A stretch of 64,000 nt of DNA, from assembly GCF_036014175.1 (NCBI RefSeq), contig NZ_CP107917.1:8184001-8248000 (forward strand), in the 5' to 3' direction. This document shows positions 23,990-32,446 of the stretch, in pieces. The notes below the pieces were generated by a model. The model was not told where the DNA came from. It saw only the letters and a list, made by a program, of their open reading frames with translations, and did no database searches. The DNA comes from Streptomyces sp. NBC_00443. Lineage in GTDB: Bacteria > Actinomycetota > Actinomycetes > Streptomycetales > Streptomycetaceae. Position 1 is the stretch's first letter; each line of letters opens with the position of its first letter. The position numbers and the translations under genes were made by a program.

Positions 23990-26329
23990 ATGGCTGAGCA
24001 ACCGATCAACCCGACGGATGCACACGGGTCGGCGGGCGTCCCTCCGCCCGCATCGGATCCGAACTCGTCAGGCCCCAAGAAGTCCAGTGTCGGAATTCAC
24101 GGCATCACCGAATCAGCGCGGTATTCCATGGGCGAGATGGGGCCGAAGCGGAGTCTGCAGACGCTGCTGACCGTGAACCAAGTCGGCGGTTTCGACTGTC
24201 CGAGCTGCGCATGGGGCGAACCCGATCCCGACCACCGGAAGATCGCGGAGTTCTGCGAGAACGGCGCGAAGGCCGTCGCCTGGGAAGCCACACGCAAACG
24301 CGTCGACGCGGCATTCTTCGCCGAGCACTCCGTCGCTGCCCTGCGGGAGCGGGACGGTCACTGGCTGGAGTCGCAGGGTCGGCTGGCCCAGCCGATGCAT
24401 CTCGCCCCCGGCGCGACCCACTATGCGCCCATCCCGTGGGAGGGCGCGCTCGCGCTCACCGCCGATCGCCTGCGCGGCCTCGCCGATCCGAGCCGTGCCG
24501 TCTTTTACACCAGCGGCCGGACGAGCAACGAGGCCGCCTTCCTCTACCAGTTGCTGGCGCGCAGGCTCGGCACGAACAATCTGCCGGACTGCTCGAACAT
24601 GTGCCACGAGTCGAGCGGCGCGGCCCTGAGCGAGACCATCGGCGTCGGAAAAGGCCTCATCACCTTCTCCGACATCACCGATCACGCAGACTTGATCATC
24701 GTCGTGGGCCAGAACCCCGGCACCTGCCACCCCCGTATGCTGACCGCGCTCGAACAGGCCAAGCGGCGCGGCGCCCGCATCATCGCCGCCAACCCGCTCC
24801 CCGAGGCCGGTTTCGGCCGCTTCCACAACCCGCAGACCGCGCGCGGCCTGGTCGGCCCGGGTACGAAGCTGGCCGACCGCTACCTCCCGGTGCGTATCAA
24901 CGGTGATCTGGCCCTGTTCTCAGGTCTGAACCGTGCCCTGATCGATCGGGAGGACTCCCAGCCGGGCTTCGCCCTCGACCACGACTTCATCGACCGGTAC
25001 TGCGACGGCTACGAGGCAGCGGCAGCGGCATGGCGTGCCCTGGACTGGTCGCGGATCGAGACGATGGCCGGTCTGTCCCGTCGCAGAATCGAGGACTGCG
25101 CGGCCGACGTGCTCGCCGCCGACAACGTCATCGTCTGCTGGGCGATGGGGCTGACCCAGCACCGCAACGCGGTGGCCACCATCCGCGAGATCGTCAACTT
25201 CCTTCTGCTGCGCGGCAACATCGGACGCCCCGGTTCCGGGCCCGCCCCGATCCGCGGACACAGCAACGTCCAGGGCGACCGCACCATGGGCATCTGGGAG
25301 AAGATGCCGGACACGTTCCTGGACAAGCTCCGCGACGAGTTCGGGTTCGAGCCGCCCAGCGCCCACGGCCTGGACACCGTCGACTCGATCAAGGCCATGC
25401 GCGACGGCAAGGTCGACGTGTTCATCGGCCTTGGCGGCAACTTCGCCTCGGCCACGCCCGACACGGAGGTCACCGAGGCCGCACTGGCCAACTGCGACCT
25501 CACCGTCCATGTCGCGACCAAACTGAACCGCTCCCATCTGTGCCACGGCACCGAGGCACTTCTCTTGCCCTGCCTCGGCCGAACCGAGCGCGACCAGCAG
25601 GCCTCCGGCGAGCAGTTCGTCACGGTCGAAGACACGATGGCCATGGTGCACGCATCGCGCGGACGGCTCCTTCCCGGATCACCGCACCTGCGCAGCGAGG
25701 TCGCGATCATTGCCGACCTCGGGCACACGCTCTTCGGCGACGACCTCGGCTGGCGCATCATGCGCGACGACTACGCCGTGATCCGCCGCCACATCGAGCA
25801 TGTGGTCCCCGGATTCCATGCCTTCGAGCAACGCGTCCGGCAGCCCGGCGGCTTCATGCTCCCCCGGGCGCCGCGCGACTCCCGCACTTTCCCCACGCCG
25901 ACCGGCAAGGCGCGCTTCACCGTCAACCCACCGACCGCGCCCGAAGTCCCGCCGGGGCACTTGCTGCTGACGACGGTACGGTCGCACGACCAGTTCAATA
26001 CCACCGTCTACGGCCTCGACGACCGTTACCGCGGCATCAAGGGCGGACGGCGGGTCGTCTTCGTCAACCGGGACGACCTCCGCGACCTCCACCTGCACGA
26101 CGGCGACCTGGTCGATCTAATCAGCGTCTACCCTGACGGTGAACGCCGGGCCCCCGGCTTCCGCGCCGTCCGCTATCCGACGCCGCGCGGCTGCGCCGCC
26201 GCCTATTACCCGGAGACGAACGTGCTGGTCGCACTGGGCTCCACGGCCGAGACCAGCAACACTCCCACGACCAAATCCATCGTGATCCGCATCGAACCCT
26301 CCAACGGGACAGCTGACCTTTCGGTTTGA
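23990..26329 (+). CDS. FdhF/YdeP-family molybdopterin oxidoreductase (formate dehydrogenase-like)
   Basis: A 779-aa molybdopterin enzyme of the FdhF/YdeP family. The N-terminal QVGGFDCPSCAWGEP is typical of this group, which usually lacks a classical 4Fe-4S Cys motif. The central part has YTSGRTSNEAAF, CSNMCHESSG with a Cys at the possible Mo-ligand position, and VVGQNPGTCHPRM. The C-terminal molydopterin-dinucleotide binding domain has TTVRSHDQFNTTVYG. ATG at 23990 follows AAAGAGG. It is the likely partner of the preceding formaldehyde dehydrogenase, although YdeP-type proteins have also been tied to acid tolerance, so formate may not be the true substrate. Confidence 0.85.
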   Translation: MAEQPINPTDAHGSAGVPPPASDPNSSGPKKSSVGIHGITESARYSMGEMGPKRSLQTLLTVNQVGGFDCPSCAWGEPDPDHRKIAEFCENGAKAVAWEATRKRVDAAFFAEHSVAALRERDGHWLESQGRLAQPMHLAPGATHYAPIPWEGALALTADRLRGLADPSRAVFYTSGRTSNEAAFLYQLLARRLGTNNLPDCSNMCHESSGAALSETIGVGKGLITFSDITDHADLIIVVGQNPGTCHPRMLTALEQAKRRGARIIAANPLPEAGFGRFHNPQTARGLVGPGTKLADRYLPVRINGDLALFSGLNRALIDREDSQPGFALDHDFIDRYCDGYEAAAAAWRALDWSRIETMAGLSRRRIEDCAADVLAADNVIVCWAMGLTQHRNAVATIREIVNFLLLRGNIGRPGSGPAPIRGHSNVQGDRTMGIWEKMPDTFLDKLRDEFGFEPPSAHGLDTVDSIKAMRDGKVDVFIGLGGNFASATPDTEVTEAALANCDLTVHVATKLNRSHLCHGTEALLLPCLGRTERDQQASGEQFVTVEDTMAMVHASRGRLLPGSPHLRSEVAIIADLGHTLFGDDLGWRIMRDDYAVIRRHIEHVVPGFHAFEQRVRQPGGFMLPRAPRDSRTFPTPTGKARFTVNPPTAPEVPPGHLLLTTVRSHDQFNTTVYGLDDRYRGIKGGRRVVFVNRDDLRDLHLHDGDLVDLISVYPDGERRAPGFRAVRYPTPRGCAAAYYPETNVLVALGSTAETSNTPTTKSIVIRIEPSNGTADLSV

Positions 26330-26336
26330 CGGACAG

Positions 26337-26741
26337 CTACCGAGCGCTGGGCCCGTACCAGCCCCGCCACGTCGTGGTCCGCCGCGGGCGCGAGGGCCCG
26401 GGAGGCCTTGGAGCGCATACCGCCGACTCGCTTCGCTTACGACACCGGGCCAGCCATTCGCCAATGCCGGACGCCGACACGCCGGTGATCTCTTGTCCGT
26501 CCTCCGACCAGTACGCAAAGGCGCGGAGCATGCCCTGCGGGTACGGAGCAGGGCGCCATGCCCTCTCGAACTCCTCCAGGGCGCCCGGCTGAAGTCGACG
26601 GGACAGCGGTCGGGGCCGCTCCACCCATGTCTCGTCGGCGGTGACGGCGATGAAGGTTCGATCCGGACTGGGAGCGCCCAGGGGATTGAGTCGTGCACCG
26701 GAGAGTGCCGTTGACCATGCTGCGCCGGCCCAGCCGTACAC
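26337..26741 (-). pseudogene. Degenerate small hypothetical gene
   Basis: The minus strand reads TFIAVTADETWVERPRPL, then EFERAWRPAPYPQGMLRAF and WSEDGQEITGVSASG before losing coherence. This stretch has convincing amino-acid composition and looks like a conserved small actinobacterial protein of about 100 aa, but the C-terminal third seems to switch frame (an alternative frame reads MRSKASRALAP). I do not recognise a function. Either a damaged gene or a poor sequence stretch. Confidence 0.35.
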
Positions 26742-26823
26742 CGCGGGTACGTGCGCGAAGTCGCTCAGGAGGCCATGAGGCGTTCCGGGGAGGAGTTGGC
26801 GGGGCTGTTGGTCCGTGCGCCGG

Positions 26824-27105
26824 TCAGATCGCCATCACGGCATCGCAGTCGGGGCAGACCACGTTTGCGTACTCCGTGGGGTACCACGGCCCCCCACGGT
26901 GCTCGGAGGGCCTGCGGCGGTCGGTCTCCATGGCGAACGTGTCCTTGCCGCAGAGGGTCCGTGGTCCGGTCGTGGTGGGCGCTCCCGGAGCGGTGGGTGC
27001 CGCGTGCACCCTGCGGACGGGCAGTTCTTCGTCCCCCGGTGAACCGGGGGAGGAGTGTGTGGCCACCGGCTTGTCGAGCTCGTACACGACGACGATGTCG
27101 CTCAT
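26824..27105 (-). CDS. Hypothetical protein with C-terminal CPDC motif
   Basis: A 93-aa protein with an ATG at 27105 behind GGTGGAGA. The start MSDIVVVYELDKPV is hydrophobic/acidic; a Pro/Thr/Gly-rich middle follows; the end carries LCGKDTF and VVCPDCDAVMAI, so three Cys could bind a metal. No family recognised. Coding bias is acceptable and its position 90 bases before the YceI stop on the same strand suggests it is downstream in the same transcript. Confidence 0.55.
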   Translation of the reverse strand: MSDIVVVYELDKPVATHSSPGSPGDEELPVRRVHAAPTAPGAPTTTGPRTLCGKDTFAMETDRRRPSEHRGGPWYPTEYANVVCPDCDAVMAI

Positions 27106-27194
27106 ATCTCCACCGTAGGCCGCGGAGCCGATTCGCCCGCGACCTCGAACCGAGTGGCTGTGATCGGCTGTCGCACCTGGCCCGTGTGCAGCGG

Positions 27195-27764
27195 CTACTC
27201 TGGCGTGTCCACCGGGTCGAGCGTGGCCACCTCGAACTCCACCTTGATTTCGTCGGCCAGCCGCAGCGCGCCCAGGAACGCGGTGTAGGGCTTGATTCCC
27301 CAGGCGGACTGCGTGACGGTTGCCCAGCCGTGCAACAGCCCGTCGCCGTTCCCCTTGCCGTGCGCCGTCACTGGGTGGGTCCTGCCCTTGATGGTGAGCT
27401 CCCCGGTGATCTCGAAGGACTGCGGGGTTCCCGTGATGCGGGTGGAACGGAAGGCGATCGTGGGGTGCACTGCGGTGTGCAGCAGGGCCTTGTCCGCCAG
27501 CGTCCGTTTGATCTCGGCCCGGTCGGCGTCGGTGAGGGGCTTCAGACCGCCGGATCCTTCCCGGACCTCCAGCGAGTCCGTCTCGACCGTCACACTCACC
27601 GACGATCCGGCGGGGTCACCGACGTTTACCACCGCCTCCCCGGACCATTGCGTGGCCTCGATGGTGAGGTCGTGTCCCGCCCGGCGGCCCAGCCCGGCGC
27701 GGCCGGTCCTGATCAGGAGGCGGCCGGTCGTCGGGCCGAGCCGGTATGTTCCGTCTGTCAGCAT
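27195..27764 (-). CDS. YceI-family lipid-binding-like protein
   Basis: A 189-aa YceI-family protein forming a lipocalin-like barrel that binds isoprenoid or similar lipids. Typical features are YRLGPTTGRLLIRTGRAG, GHDLTIEA, an interior EIKRTLADKALL and the conserved FEITGELTIKGRTHPV. ATG at 27764 is preceded directly by an in-frame GTG; either could initiate. No signal peptide is seen, so it is probably cytoplasmic, as many actinobacterial members are. Function in Streptomyces is unknown; neighbours are stress-related genes. Confidence 0.82.
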   Translation of the reverse strand: MLTDGTYRLGPTTGRLLIRTGRAGLGRRAGHDLTIEATQWSGEAVVNVGDPAGSSVSVTVETDSLEVREGSGGLKPLTDADRAEIKRTLADKALLHTAVHPTIAFRSTRITGTPQSFEITGELTIKGRTHPVTAHGKGNGDGLLHGWATVTQSAWGIKPYTAFLGALRLADEIKVEFEVATLDPVDTPE

Positions 27765-28355
27765 CACAGCGCCGAGGGTAGGGGCGGACGCGGCTGGGGC
27801 CGTCGACGCGATCCAGACGGCGTGTCCCCTCAGGGCGCGTTGTGGCGGAGCCAGAAACCCGGGCCGTGGTCACGCTGCCGGTGCCGACGTGCCGCGTCCG
27901 TCAGGGAAGTCAGCCAGCTGAACCTCGCCGGAAGAGGACCACACCGGCCACGCCGATGTCCTTGGCTGACGAATCGCGGCGCCACGACGAACCACTTCGA
28001 GGCGTCGACGTCCACAGCTGGAGCCGTAGTCCGTTCCTGTTGCCGGCCCAGGCGTTGGCAGCCTGGGTAGGATCGGCGTTGCCCTAACGGAGTTTCGTGG
28101 ACACAAACCGGGACAACCCGGACCGACAGATACGACTGAGCTTCCTCGGTCAGCTGCCCGGCCGGGGCATCGACGGATTCAAGAGGTGCGGTTTGCTTTC
28201 CCGGGTAATGCCGGATGTGCGTACCGTGCTAAACTTGAGGAGAGTTGCAGTTGTAGTTCCCGAAACTTCAGGTGCTTATCCGGACGGGGCTTATTCGGCA
28301 CCGCAGGGGTTCGCACGGCGTAGTCCCCGGGTACTGCCCCAAAAGGAGAAATGAC
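27765..28355. other. 591-bp intergenic region ahead of the cold-shock gene
   Basis: No convincing gene. A minus-strand open frame at 27830-28015 (61 codons, ending GPGFWLRHNAP) has protein-like composition but no start signal or recognised family, and may be a fragment. The right part (from about 28190) is AT-richer and is probably the long leader and promoter of the cold-shock gene; TAAACT at 28230-28235 is a possible -10 element. Confidence 0.4.
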
Positions 28356-28559
28356 ATGGCTACCGGCACCGTCAAGTGGTTCAATGCGGAAAAGGGCTTC
28401 GGTTTCATCGAGCAGGACGGCGGCGGCCCGGACGTCTTCGCCCACTACTCGAACATCGCCGCCCAGGGCTTCCGTGAGCTCCAGGAGGGCCAGAAGGTGA
28501 ACTTCGACGTCACGCAGGGCCAGAAGGGCCCGCAGGCGGAGAACATCACTCCCGCCTGA
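28356..28559 (+). CDS. Cold-shock protein (CspA family)
   Basis: A 67-aa single cold-shock domain. RNP1 is KGFGFIEQ and RNP2 is VFAHYSNI, with the start MATGTVKWFNAEKGFG typical of actinobacterial CspA proteins. It binds single-stranded nucleic acid and acts as an RNA chaperone. ATG at 28356 follows AAAAGGAGAA. A strong terminator follows 20 bases after the stop, and a DEAD-box helicase gene lies next on the same strand, so read-through could couple the two functions. Confidence 0.95.
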   Translation: MATGTVKWFNAEKGFGFIEQDGGGPDVFAHYSNIAAQGFRELQEGQKVNFDVTQGQKGPQAENITPA

Positions 28560-28578
28560 CGTCGAAACGTATGAGATG

Positions 28579-28619
28579 GCTGAGGCCACGCCTTGCGGTG
28601 CGGCCTCAGCTTAATTTTT
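28579..28619 (+). terminator. Rho-independent terminator of the cold-shock gene
   Basis: GCTGAGGCC (28579-28587) pairs exactly with GGCCTCAGC (28602-28610), with further pairing inside, and is followed by TTAATTTTT. This T-rich tail is unusual in such GC-rich DNA and marks it as an efficient intrinsic terminator. Confidence 0.9.
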
Positions 28620-28736
28620 CCGGCTTTCCGTCGGAATTCTTTTTCTTTGGATGTGTATTCGGCTCGTTCTTGCAATTTATCCGGCTCATTCCTGTCGGGA
28701 ATTTCTCGGTGCGTGCCCTTTTCAGAAAGGTTCTCC

Positions 28737-30218
28737 TTGAGCCGTTCAGCCAGCTCGAACGACCGTTTCCGGACCCGGGGCCAGCGCCGCCCCGGCGGCA
28801 GTCCAGGCGGCGCCGGGCGCCGTTTCTCCACGTCACAGGGGGAGTTCGCGCTGCCGGTCACCGTCACCCCGGCCCTCCCCGCCGCAGCGACGTTCGGCGA
28901 ACTGGACCTGCCCGTCGAGTTGCTGGAGATGCTCACCAGCCGCGGCCTGAACGAGCCGTTCCCGATCCAGGCCACCACGCTGCCGAACTCCCTCGCAGGG
29001 CGCGATGTGCTGGGTCGTGCACGCACCGGGTCGGGCAAGACGCTCGCCTTCGGCCTGGCGCTCCTCGTGCGCACGGCCGGCCGGCGTGCCGAGTCGCGGA
29101 AGCCGCTGGCCCTGATCCTCGCCCCCACCCGCGAACTGGCCCAGCAGGTCACCGACGAGCTCGCCCCGTACGCCCGGTTGCTGAAGCTGCGGGTGGCCAC
29201 GGTGGTCGGCGGCATGTCGATCGGCAGGCAGGCCGGCGCACTGCGGGCCGGGGCCGAGGTGGTCGTCGCGACTCCCGGCCGCCTCGCGGATCTCATCGAG
29301 CGCAGGGACTGCCGCCTGGACCGAGTGGACATCACCGTCCTGGACGAGGCCGACCAGATGGCGGACATGGGATTCATGCCGCAGGTCACCGCACTGCTGG
29401 ACCAGGTACGTCCCGACGGCCAGCGCATGCTGTTCTCGGCCACGCTGGACCGCAACATCGACCTCCTGGTCCGTCGTTACCTCCACGACCCGGTGGTCCA
29501 CTCGGTCGACCCCTCGGCCGGCGCGGTCACCACGATGGAGCACCACTTGCTGCAGGTGCACGGTGCCGACAAGTACGCCACCGCCACCGAGATCGCTGCC
29601 CGCGACGGGCGCGTGATCATGTTCCTGGACACCAAGCATGCCGTCGACCAGTTCACCAAGCACCTGCTGAGCAGCGGCGTGAAGGCCGGGGCCCTGCACG
29701 GCGGCAAGTCGCAGCCCCAGCGCACCCGCACCCTGGCCCAGTTCAAGACCGGTGATGTCACGACGCTGGTGGCCACCAACGTCGCGGCCCGGGGCATTCA
29801 TGTCGACGACCTCGATCTCGTCGTCAACGTCGATCCGCCCGGCGACCACAAGGACTACCTGCACCGCGGTGGCCGCACCGCCCGCGCCGGCGAGTCCGGC
29901 AGGGTCGTCACGCTGGTCCTGCCCAACCAGCGCCGTGACATGGCCCGTCTCATGTCCGACGCGGGCATCCGGCCGCAGATCACGCAGGTCCGCTCCGGCG
30001 AGGCCGAGCTGAGTCGCATCACCGGTGCCCAGGCTCCCTCCGATATTCCTGTCGTCGGCAGCGGGCCGGTCGCGGAGCGCCCGAAGCGCGGCGGTGCCCC
30101 CTTCCGCGGTATGGGAACCCGTCCGGGGCGGGTCGGCGGTGGCGAGTCCCGCCGGTCTGCCGAGGCCCGCAAGGCCGCCGAAGCCCGCAAGGCCGCCCGG
30201 GTCCGTCGCGGCGCCTAG
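28737..30218 (+). CDS. DEAD-box RNA helicase
   Basis: A 493-aa DEAD-box helicase with motifs in order: FPIQATTLP (Q motif), ARTGSGKT (I), PTRELAQQ (Ia), TPGRL (Ib), VLDEADQM (II, DEAD), FSATL (III, SAT), VATNVAARGIHVDDLDLV (V) and HRGGRTARAG (VI). An Arg/Ala-rich tail (KAAEARKAARVRRGA) probably binds RNA. TTG at 28737 is preferred: GAAAGG lies upstream and the protein then starts LSRSASSNDRFRTR, like homologues. The 5' leader is AT-rich. Following a cold-shock gene, it likely unwinds RNA in the cold or under stress. Confidence 0.9.
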   Translation: MSRSASSNDRFRTRGQRRPGGSPGGAGRRFSTSQGEFALPVTVTPALPAAATFGELDLPVELLEMLTSRGLNEPFPIQATTLPNSLAGRDVLGRARTGSGKTLAFGLALLVRTAGRRAESRKPLALILAPTRELAQQVTDELAPYARLLKLRVATVVGGMSIGRQAGALRAGAEVVVATPGRLADLIERRDCRLDRVDITVLDEADQMADMGFMPQVTALLDQVRPDGQRMLFSATLDRNIDLLVRRYLHDPVVHSVDPSAGAVTTMEHHLLQVHGADKYATATEIAARDGRVIMFLDTKHAVDQFTKHLLSSGVKAGALHGGKSQPQRTRTLAQFKTGDVTTLVATNVAARGIHVDDLDLVVNVDPPGDHKDYLHRGGRTARAGESGRVVTLVLPNQRRDMARLMSDAGIRPQITQVRSGEAELSRITGAQAPSDIPVVGSGPVAERPKRGGAPFRGMGTRPGRVGGGESRRSAEARKAAEARKAARVRRGA

Positions 30219-30289
30219 GTGAGCAACGGCCCCTCGTGCAACCGCAAGCCCTGATCGCCACGCAGGGAAGGGAGCGACCCGGCGCCGAG

Positions 30290-31474
30290 TCAGCGCGCGG
30301 GCACCTCCCAGCGGACGCGCAGCGCCGGGGGCTTCCGGAAGACCAGGCCCTTGGGTGCGGTGGACGAGGCAGGATCGAGCCGCAGGCCGGGCAGGCGGTC
30401 GAGCAGTGCGAGGAGACAGGTGCGGGTCTCCAGGCGGGCGAGGTGGGCGCCCAAGCAGAAGTGCGGGCCGTGCGCGAAGGCCAGCTGCAGGCGGGAGTTG
30501 TCCCGCCGCAGGTCGAAACGGTCGGGGTCCTGGAAGACCTCGGGGTCGCGGTTCGCGGCGGCGAGTGAGACGACCACCAGATCACCGCGCCGCACGTCGG
30601 CGCCGCCGACCGTCACGTCGGTGGTGGCGTAGCGGTCCACGACCGCAGCTGCGGGTTCCAGGCGGAGCGATTCCTCGATCGCCGCGTCGGTTAGGCCCGG
30701 ATCGGCACGCACCAGGGTGAGTTGATCCGGGTGCGCCAACAAGTGCAGCACGACGTTGGCGATCATGCCCTCGGTCGTCTCGATACCGCCGAACATCAGC
30801 ACCGCGGCGTTGGCGACCACCTCGGGCAGCGTCAGGCGCTTGCTCTCGGCCGCCGCGACGAGCAGCGAGGCACCCCTTCCTGCCACGACCGTCGCCTCGA
30901 CGCTTCCCCGTAGCTGGTCGAACGCCACCGCCCCCGCAGGGTCCGCCGACACCCCGGCGGTGATGTCGGAGACCGCGCTCACGATGGCGTCGTACCAGGA
31001 CAGCACCGCCTCGGCGTCCGCGTCGACCAGGCCCAGCGACTCGGCGACGACGGCGACGGCCAAGGGCCCGGCCACCTCCCGGCGCAGTTCGGCGCTGCCA
31101 CGCGGCCTGATCCTCTCCACGAGCCGGGCGGCTTCCTGTTCCACGAACCCGGTGAACCGGTCGTGCACATCCCGCGTGCGGAACGGGTCGGTGAAGGGGG
31201 CGCGGTGCCGCTTGTGCTCGGTGCCCTCCAGGGAGAGCATGCTCGGACCGACCACCTGGGCGGTGGAGAAGCGGGGGTCGTCGACCGTGAAGGTCGCTGC
31301 GTCGCGCATCACGCGCAGGGCGAGATCACGCCGGGTCACCAGCCAGCCGCCCAGCACGGGAACCCACGAGACCGGCTCGTAGGCGCGCAGCAGGGCCAGC
31401 CGGGGATGGGGGTCCTCCTCCAGCTCCGTGAGCGTGGTCGCGGAGCCGAGCGGAAACCGGCGCGCTGTCGCCAT
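30290..31474 (-). CDS. Cytochrome P450
   Basis: A 394-aa soluble bacterial P450. The I-helix is LMFGGIETTEG with a normal acid-alcohol pair, the K-helix is IEESLR (EXXR), and the heme loop is FAHGPHFCLGAHLARLE. All catalytic landmarks are canonical, so it should be an active monooxygenase needing ferredoxin partners from elsewhere. It is convergent with the helicase gene (71 bases) and has no redox partner or biosynthetic gene alongside. The upstream neighbour on the same strand is a protein of unknown function 106 bases away. Substrate unknown. Confidence 0.92.
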   Translation of the reverse strand: MATARRFPLGSATTLTELEEDPHPRLALLRAYEPVSWVPVLGGWLVTRRDLALRVMRDAATFTVDDPRFSTAQVVGPSMLSLEGTEHKRHRAPFTDPFRTRDVHDRFTGFVEQEAARLVERIRPRGSAELRREVAGPLAVAVVAESLGLVDADAEAVLSWYDAIVSAVSDITAGVSADPAGAVAFDQLRGSVEATVVAGRGASLLVAAAESKRLTLPEVVANAAVLMFGGIETTEGMIANVVLHLLAHPDQLTLVRADPGLTDAAIEESLRLEPAAAVVDRYATTDVTVGGADVRRGDLVVVSLAAANRDPEVFQDPDRFDLRRDNSRLQLAFAHGPHFCLGAHLARLETRTCLLALLDRLPGLRLDPASSTAPKGLVFRKPPALRVRWEVPAR

Positions 31475-31580
31475 GGGAACTGCCCTCTGTGTCCGTTCCT
31501 GGAGTTCCGGTCTTCCCGGAGCCCACGCAGAGAGTATGCGTCCCCCGCAGCGGGTACGGGACTGCCCCCAAGGGCTCCGC

Positions 31581-32144
31581 TCACGCTCGTAGGCGTGCCC
31601 CTGACGCGCGCTGGCGTACCAGCTGCGGCCCGTTCTCCTCCCCGGCCTCCGGTGCGCTCTGACCGTGTCCGGCGGCGGGCGTGCAGAGCCCCTGCCGGCG
31701 GGACAGCTCGGCCGCGCAGCGCTGGAGGGCCACCTCCAGGATCTCCGGCATGTTCAGGGTGCCGGTGCCGTCCGGCGGGACGCGCCCGCGCAGCGAGCCC
31801 CCGCGGCAGTGCGGGGCGGGTGCGGTGATCCAGGTGCCAGCGCCGAGGAGGCGCACGCCGGTGCCGATCCACACGGTCTGCGGCTCCGGGGGCAGCAGGA
31901 AGCCCACGTGACGGCGCCGGGTGTCCAGCAGGCACGGTCCGCGGTCGAGCAGGGGCAGCTCGTCCAGGAGGTCGGCGACGCGCAGCCCGAGGTTCTCCGG
32001 CACGATCAGCACGTCCCAGAACCGTCCGGCGGCCAGGAGCGTGACGCCGGTGCTGCCGTTCTGCCACTCCTCCTTGCAGGCGCCGGGGTCCTCCGATGCC
32101 GCAGCCAGCCACTCCATTGACCTCGTCCACTCCGTGAGTGCCAT
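31581..32144 (-). CDS. Conserved actinobacterial hypothetical protein (paralogue of 34533-35021)
   Basis: A 187-aa protein with ATG at 32144 behind a perfect AAGGAGG. It begins MEWLAAASEDPGACKEEW after ten residues and contains AGRFWDVLIVPENLGLRVADLL, a Gly/Pro-rich loop, then RRHVGFLLPPEP and GTGVRLLGAGTWI. The same pattern occurs in the protein at 34533-35021. The arrangement recalls the primase/polymerase-like small proteins common in Streptomyces near regulatory genes, but no catalytic residues are evident. The C-terminal 40 residues are polar and variable. Function unknown. Confidence 0.7.
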   Translation of the reverse strand: MALTEWTRSMEWLAAASEDPGACKEEWQNGSTGVTLLAAGRFWDVLIVPENLGLRVADLLDELPLLDRGPCLLDTRRRHVGFLLPPEPQTVWIGTGVRLLGAGTWITAPAPHCRGGSLRGRVPPDGTGTLNMPEILEVALQRCAAELSRRQGLCTPAAGHGQSAPEAGEENGPQLVRQRASGARLRA

Positions 32145-32443
32145 GTAAAGCCTCCTTGAGGTGCGCAGACGACCGAGAGGTGGAGGCCTCAGTGCACCGG
32201 GTGGCCGGGGTCGCGGCCATACGCCGGGGGCTCAATTCCCCGTATGGGGCGAGCGCCCGCGCATCAAACAGGCAGATATATGCGGTGCGTGCGCCCCCGC
32301 GTCCGCACGTTGCCGCCAGTCGCCGCCAGGTCACCACCCGTGCGCCGTCCGTGCCCCCGTTACGCAGGCCGAACCCCTGTCGGTCGGGTGGTGAGCGCTC
32401 GGCAACCGATGCGTCACCTGTGTAGGTTTGTCACTCTTTTAGA
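32145..32443. promoter_or_regulatory. Divergent control region between hypothetical gene and PP2C phosphatase
   Basis: A non-coding stretch of about 300 bases. It contains a 7-bp inverted repeat, CCATACG (32217-32223) and CGTATGG (32241-32247), and an AT-richer patch near 32260-32290. Promoters for both flanking genes must lie here. Confidence 0.5.
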
Positions 32444-32446
32444 GTG
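32432..32446. promoter_or_regulatory. 15-bp palindrome overlapping the phosphatase start
   Basis: CACTCT-TTT-AGAGTG is a perfect inverted repeat with a 3-base centre. Its last three bases are the first possible GTG start of the phosphatase gene, so a bound regulator would block initiation. No ribosome-binding site precedes that GTG, which hints at a leaderless or downstream start. Confidence 0.55.
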
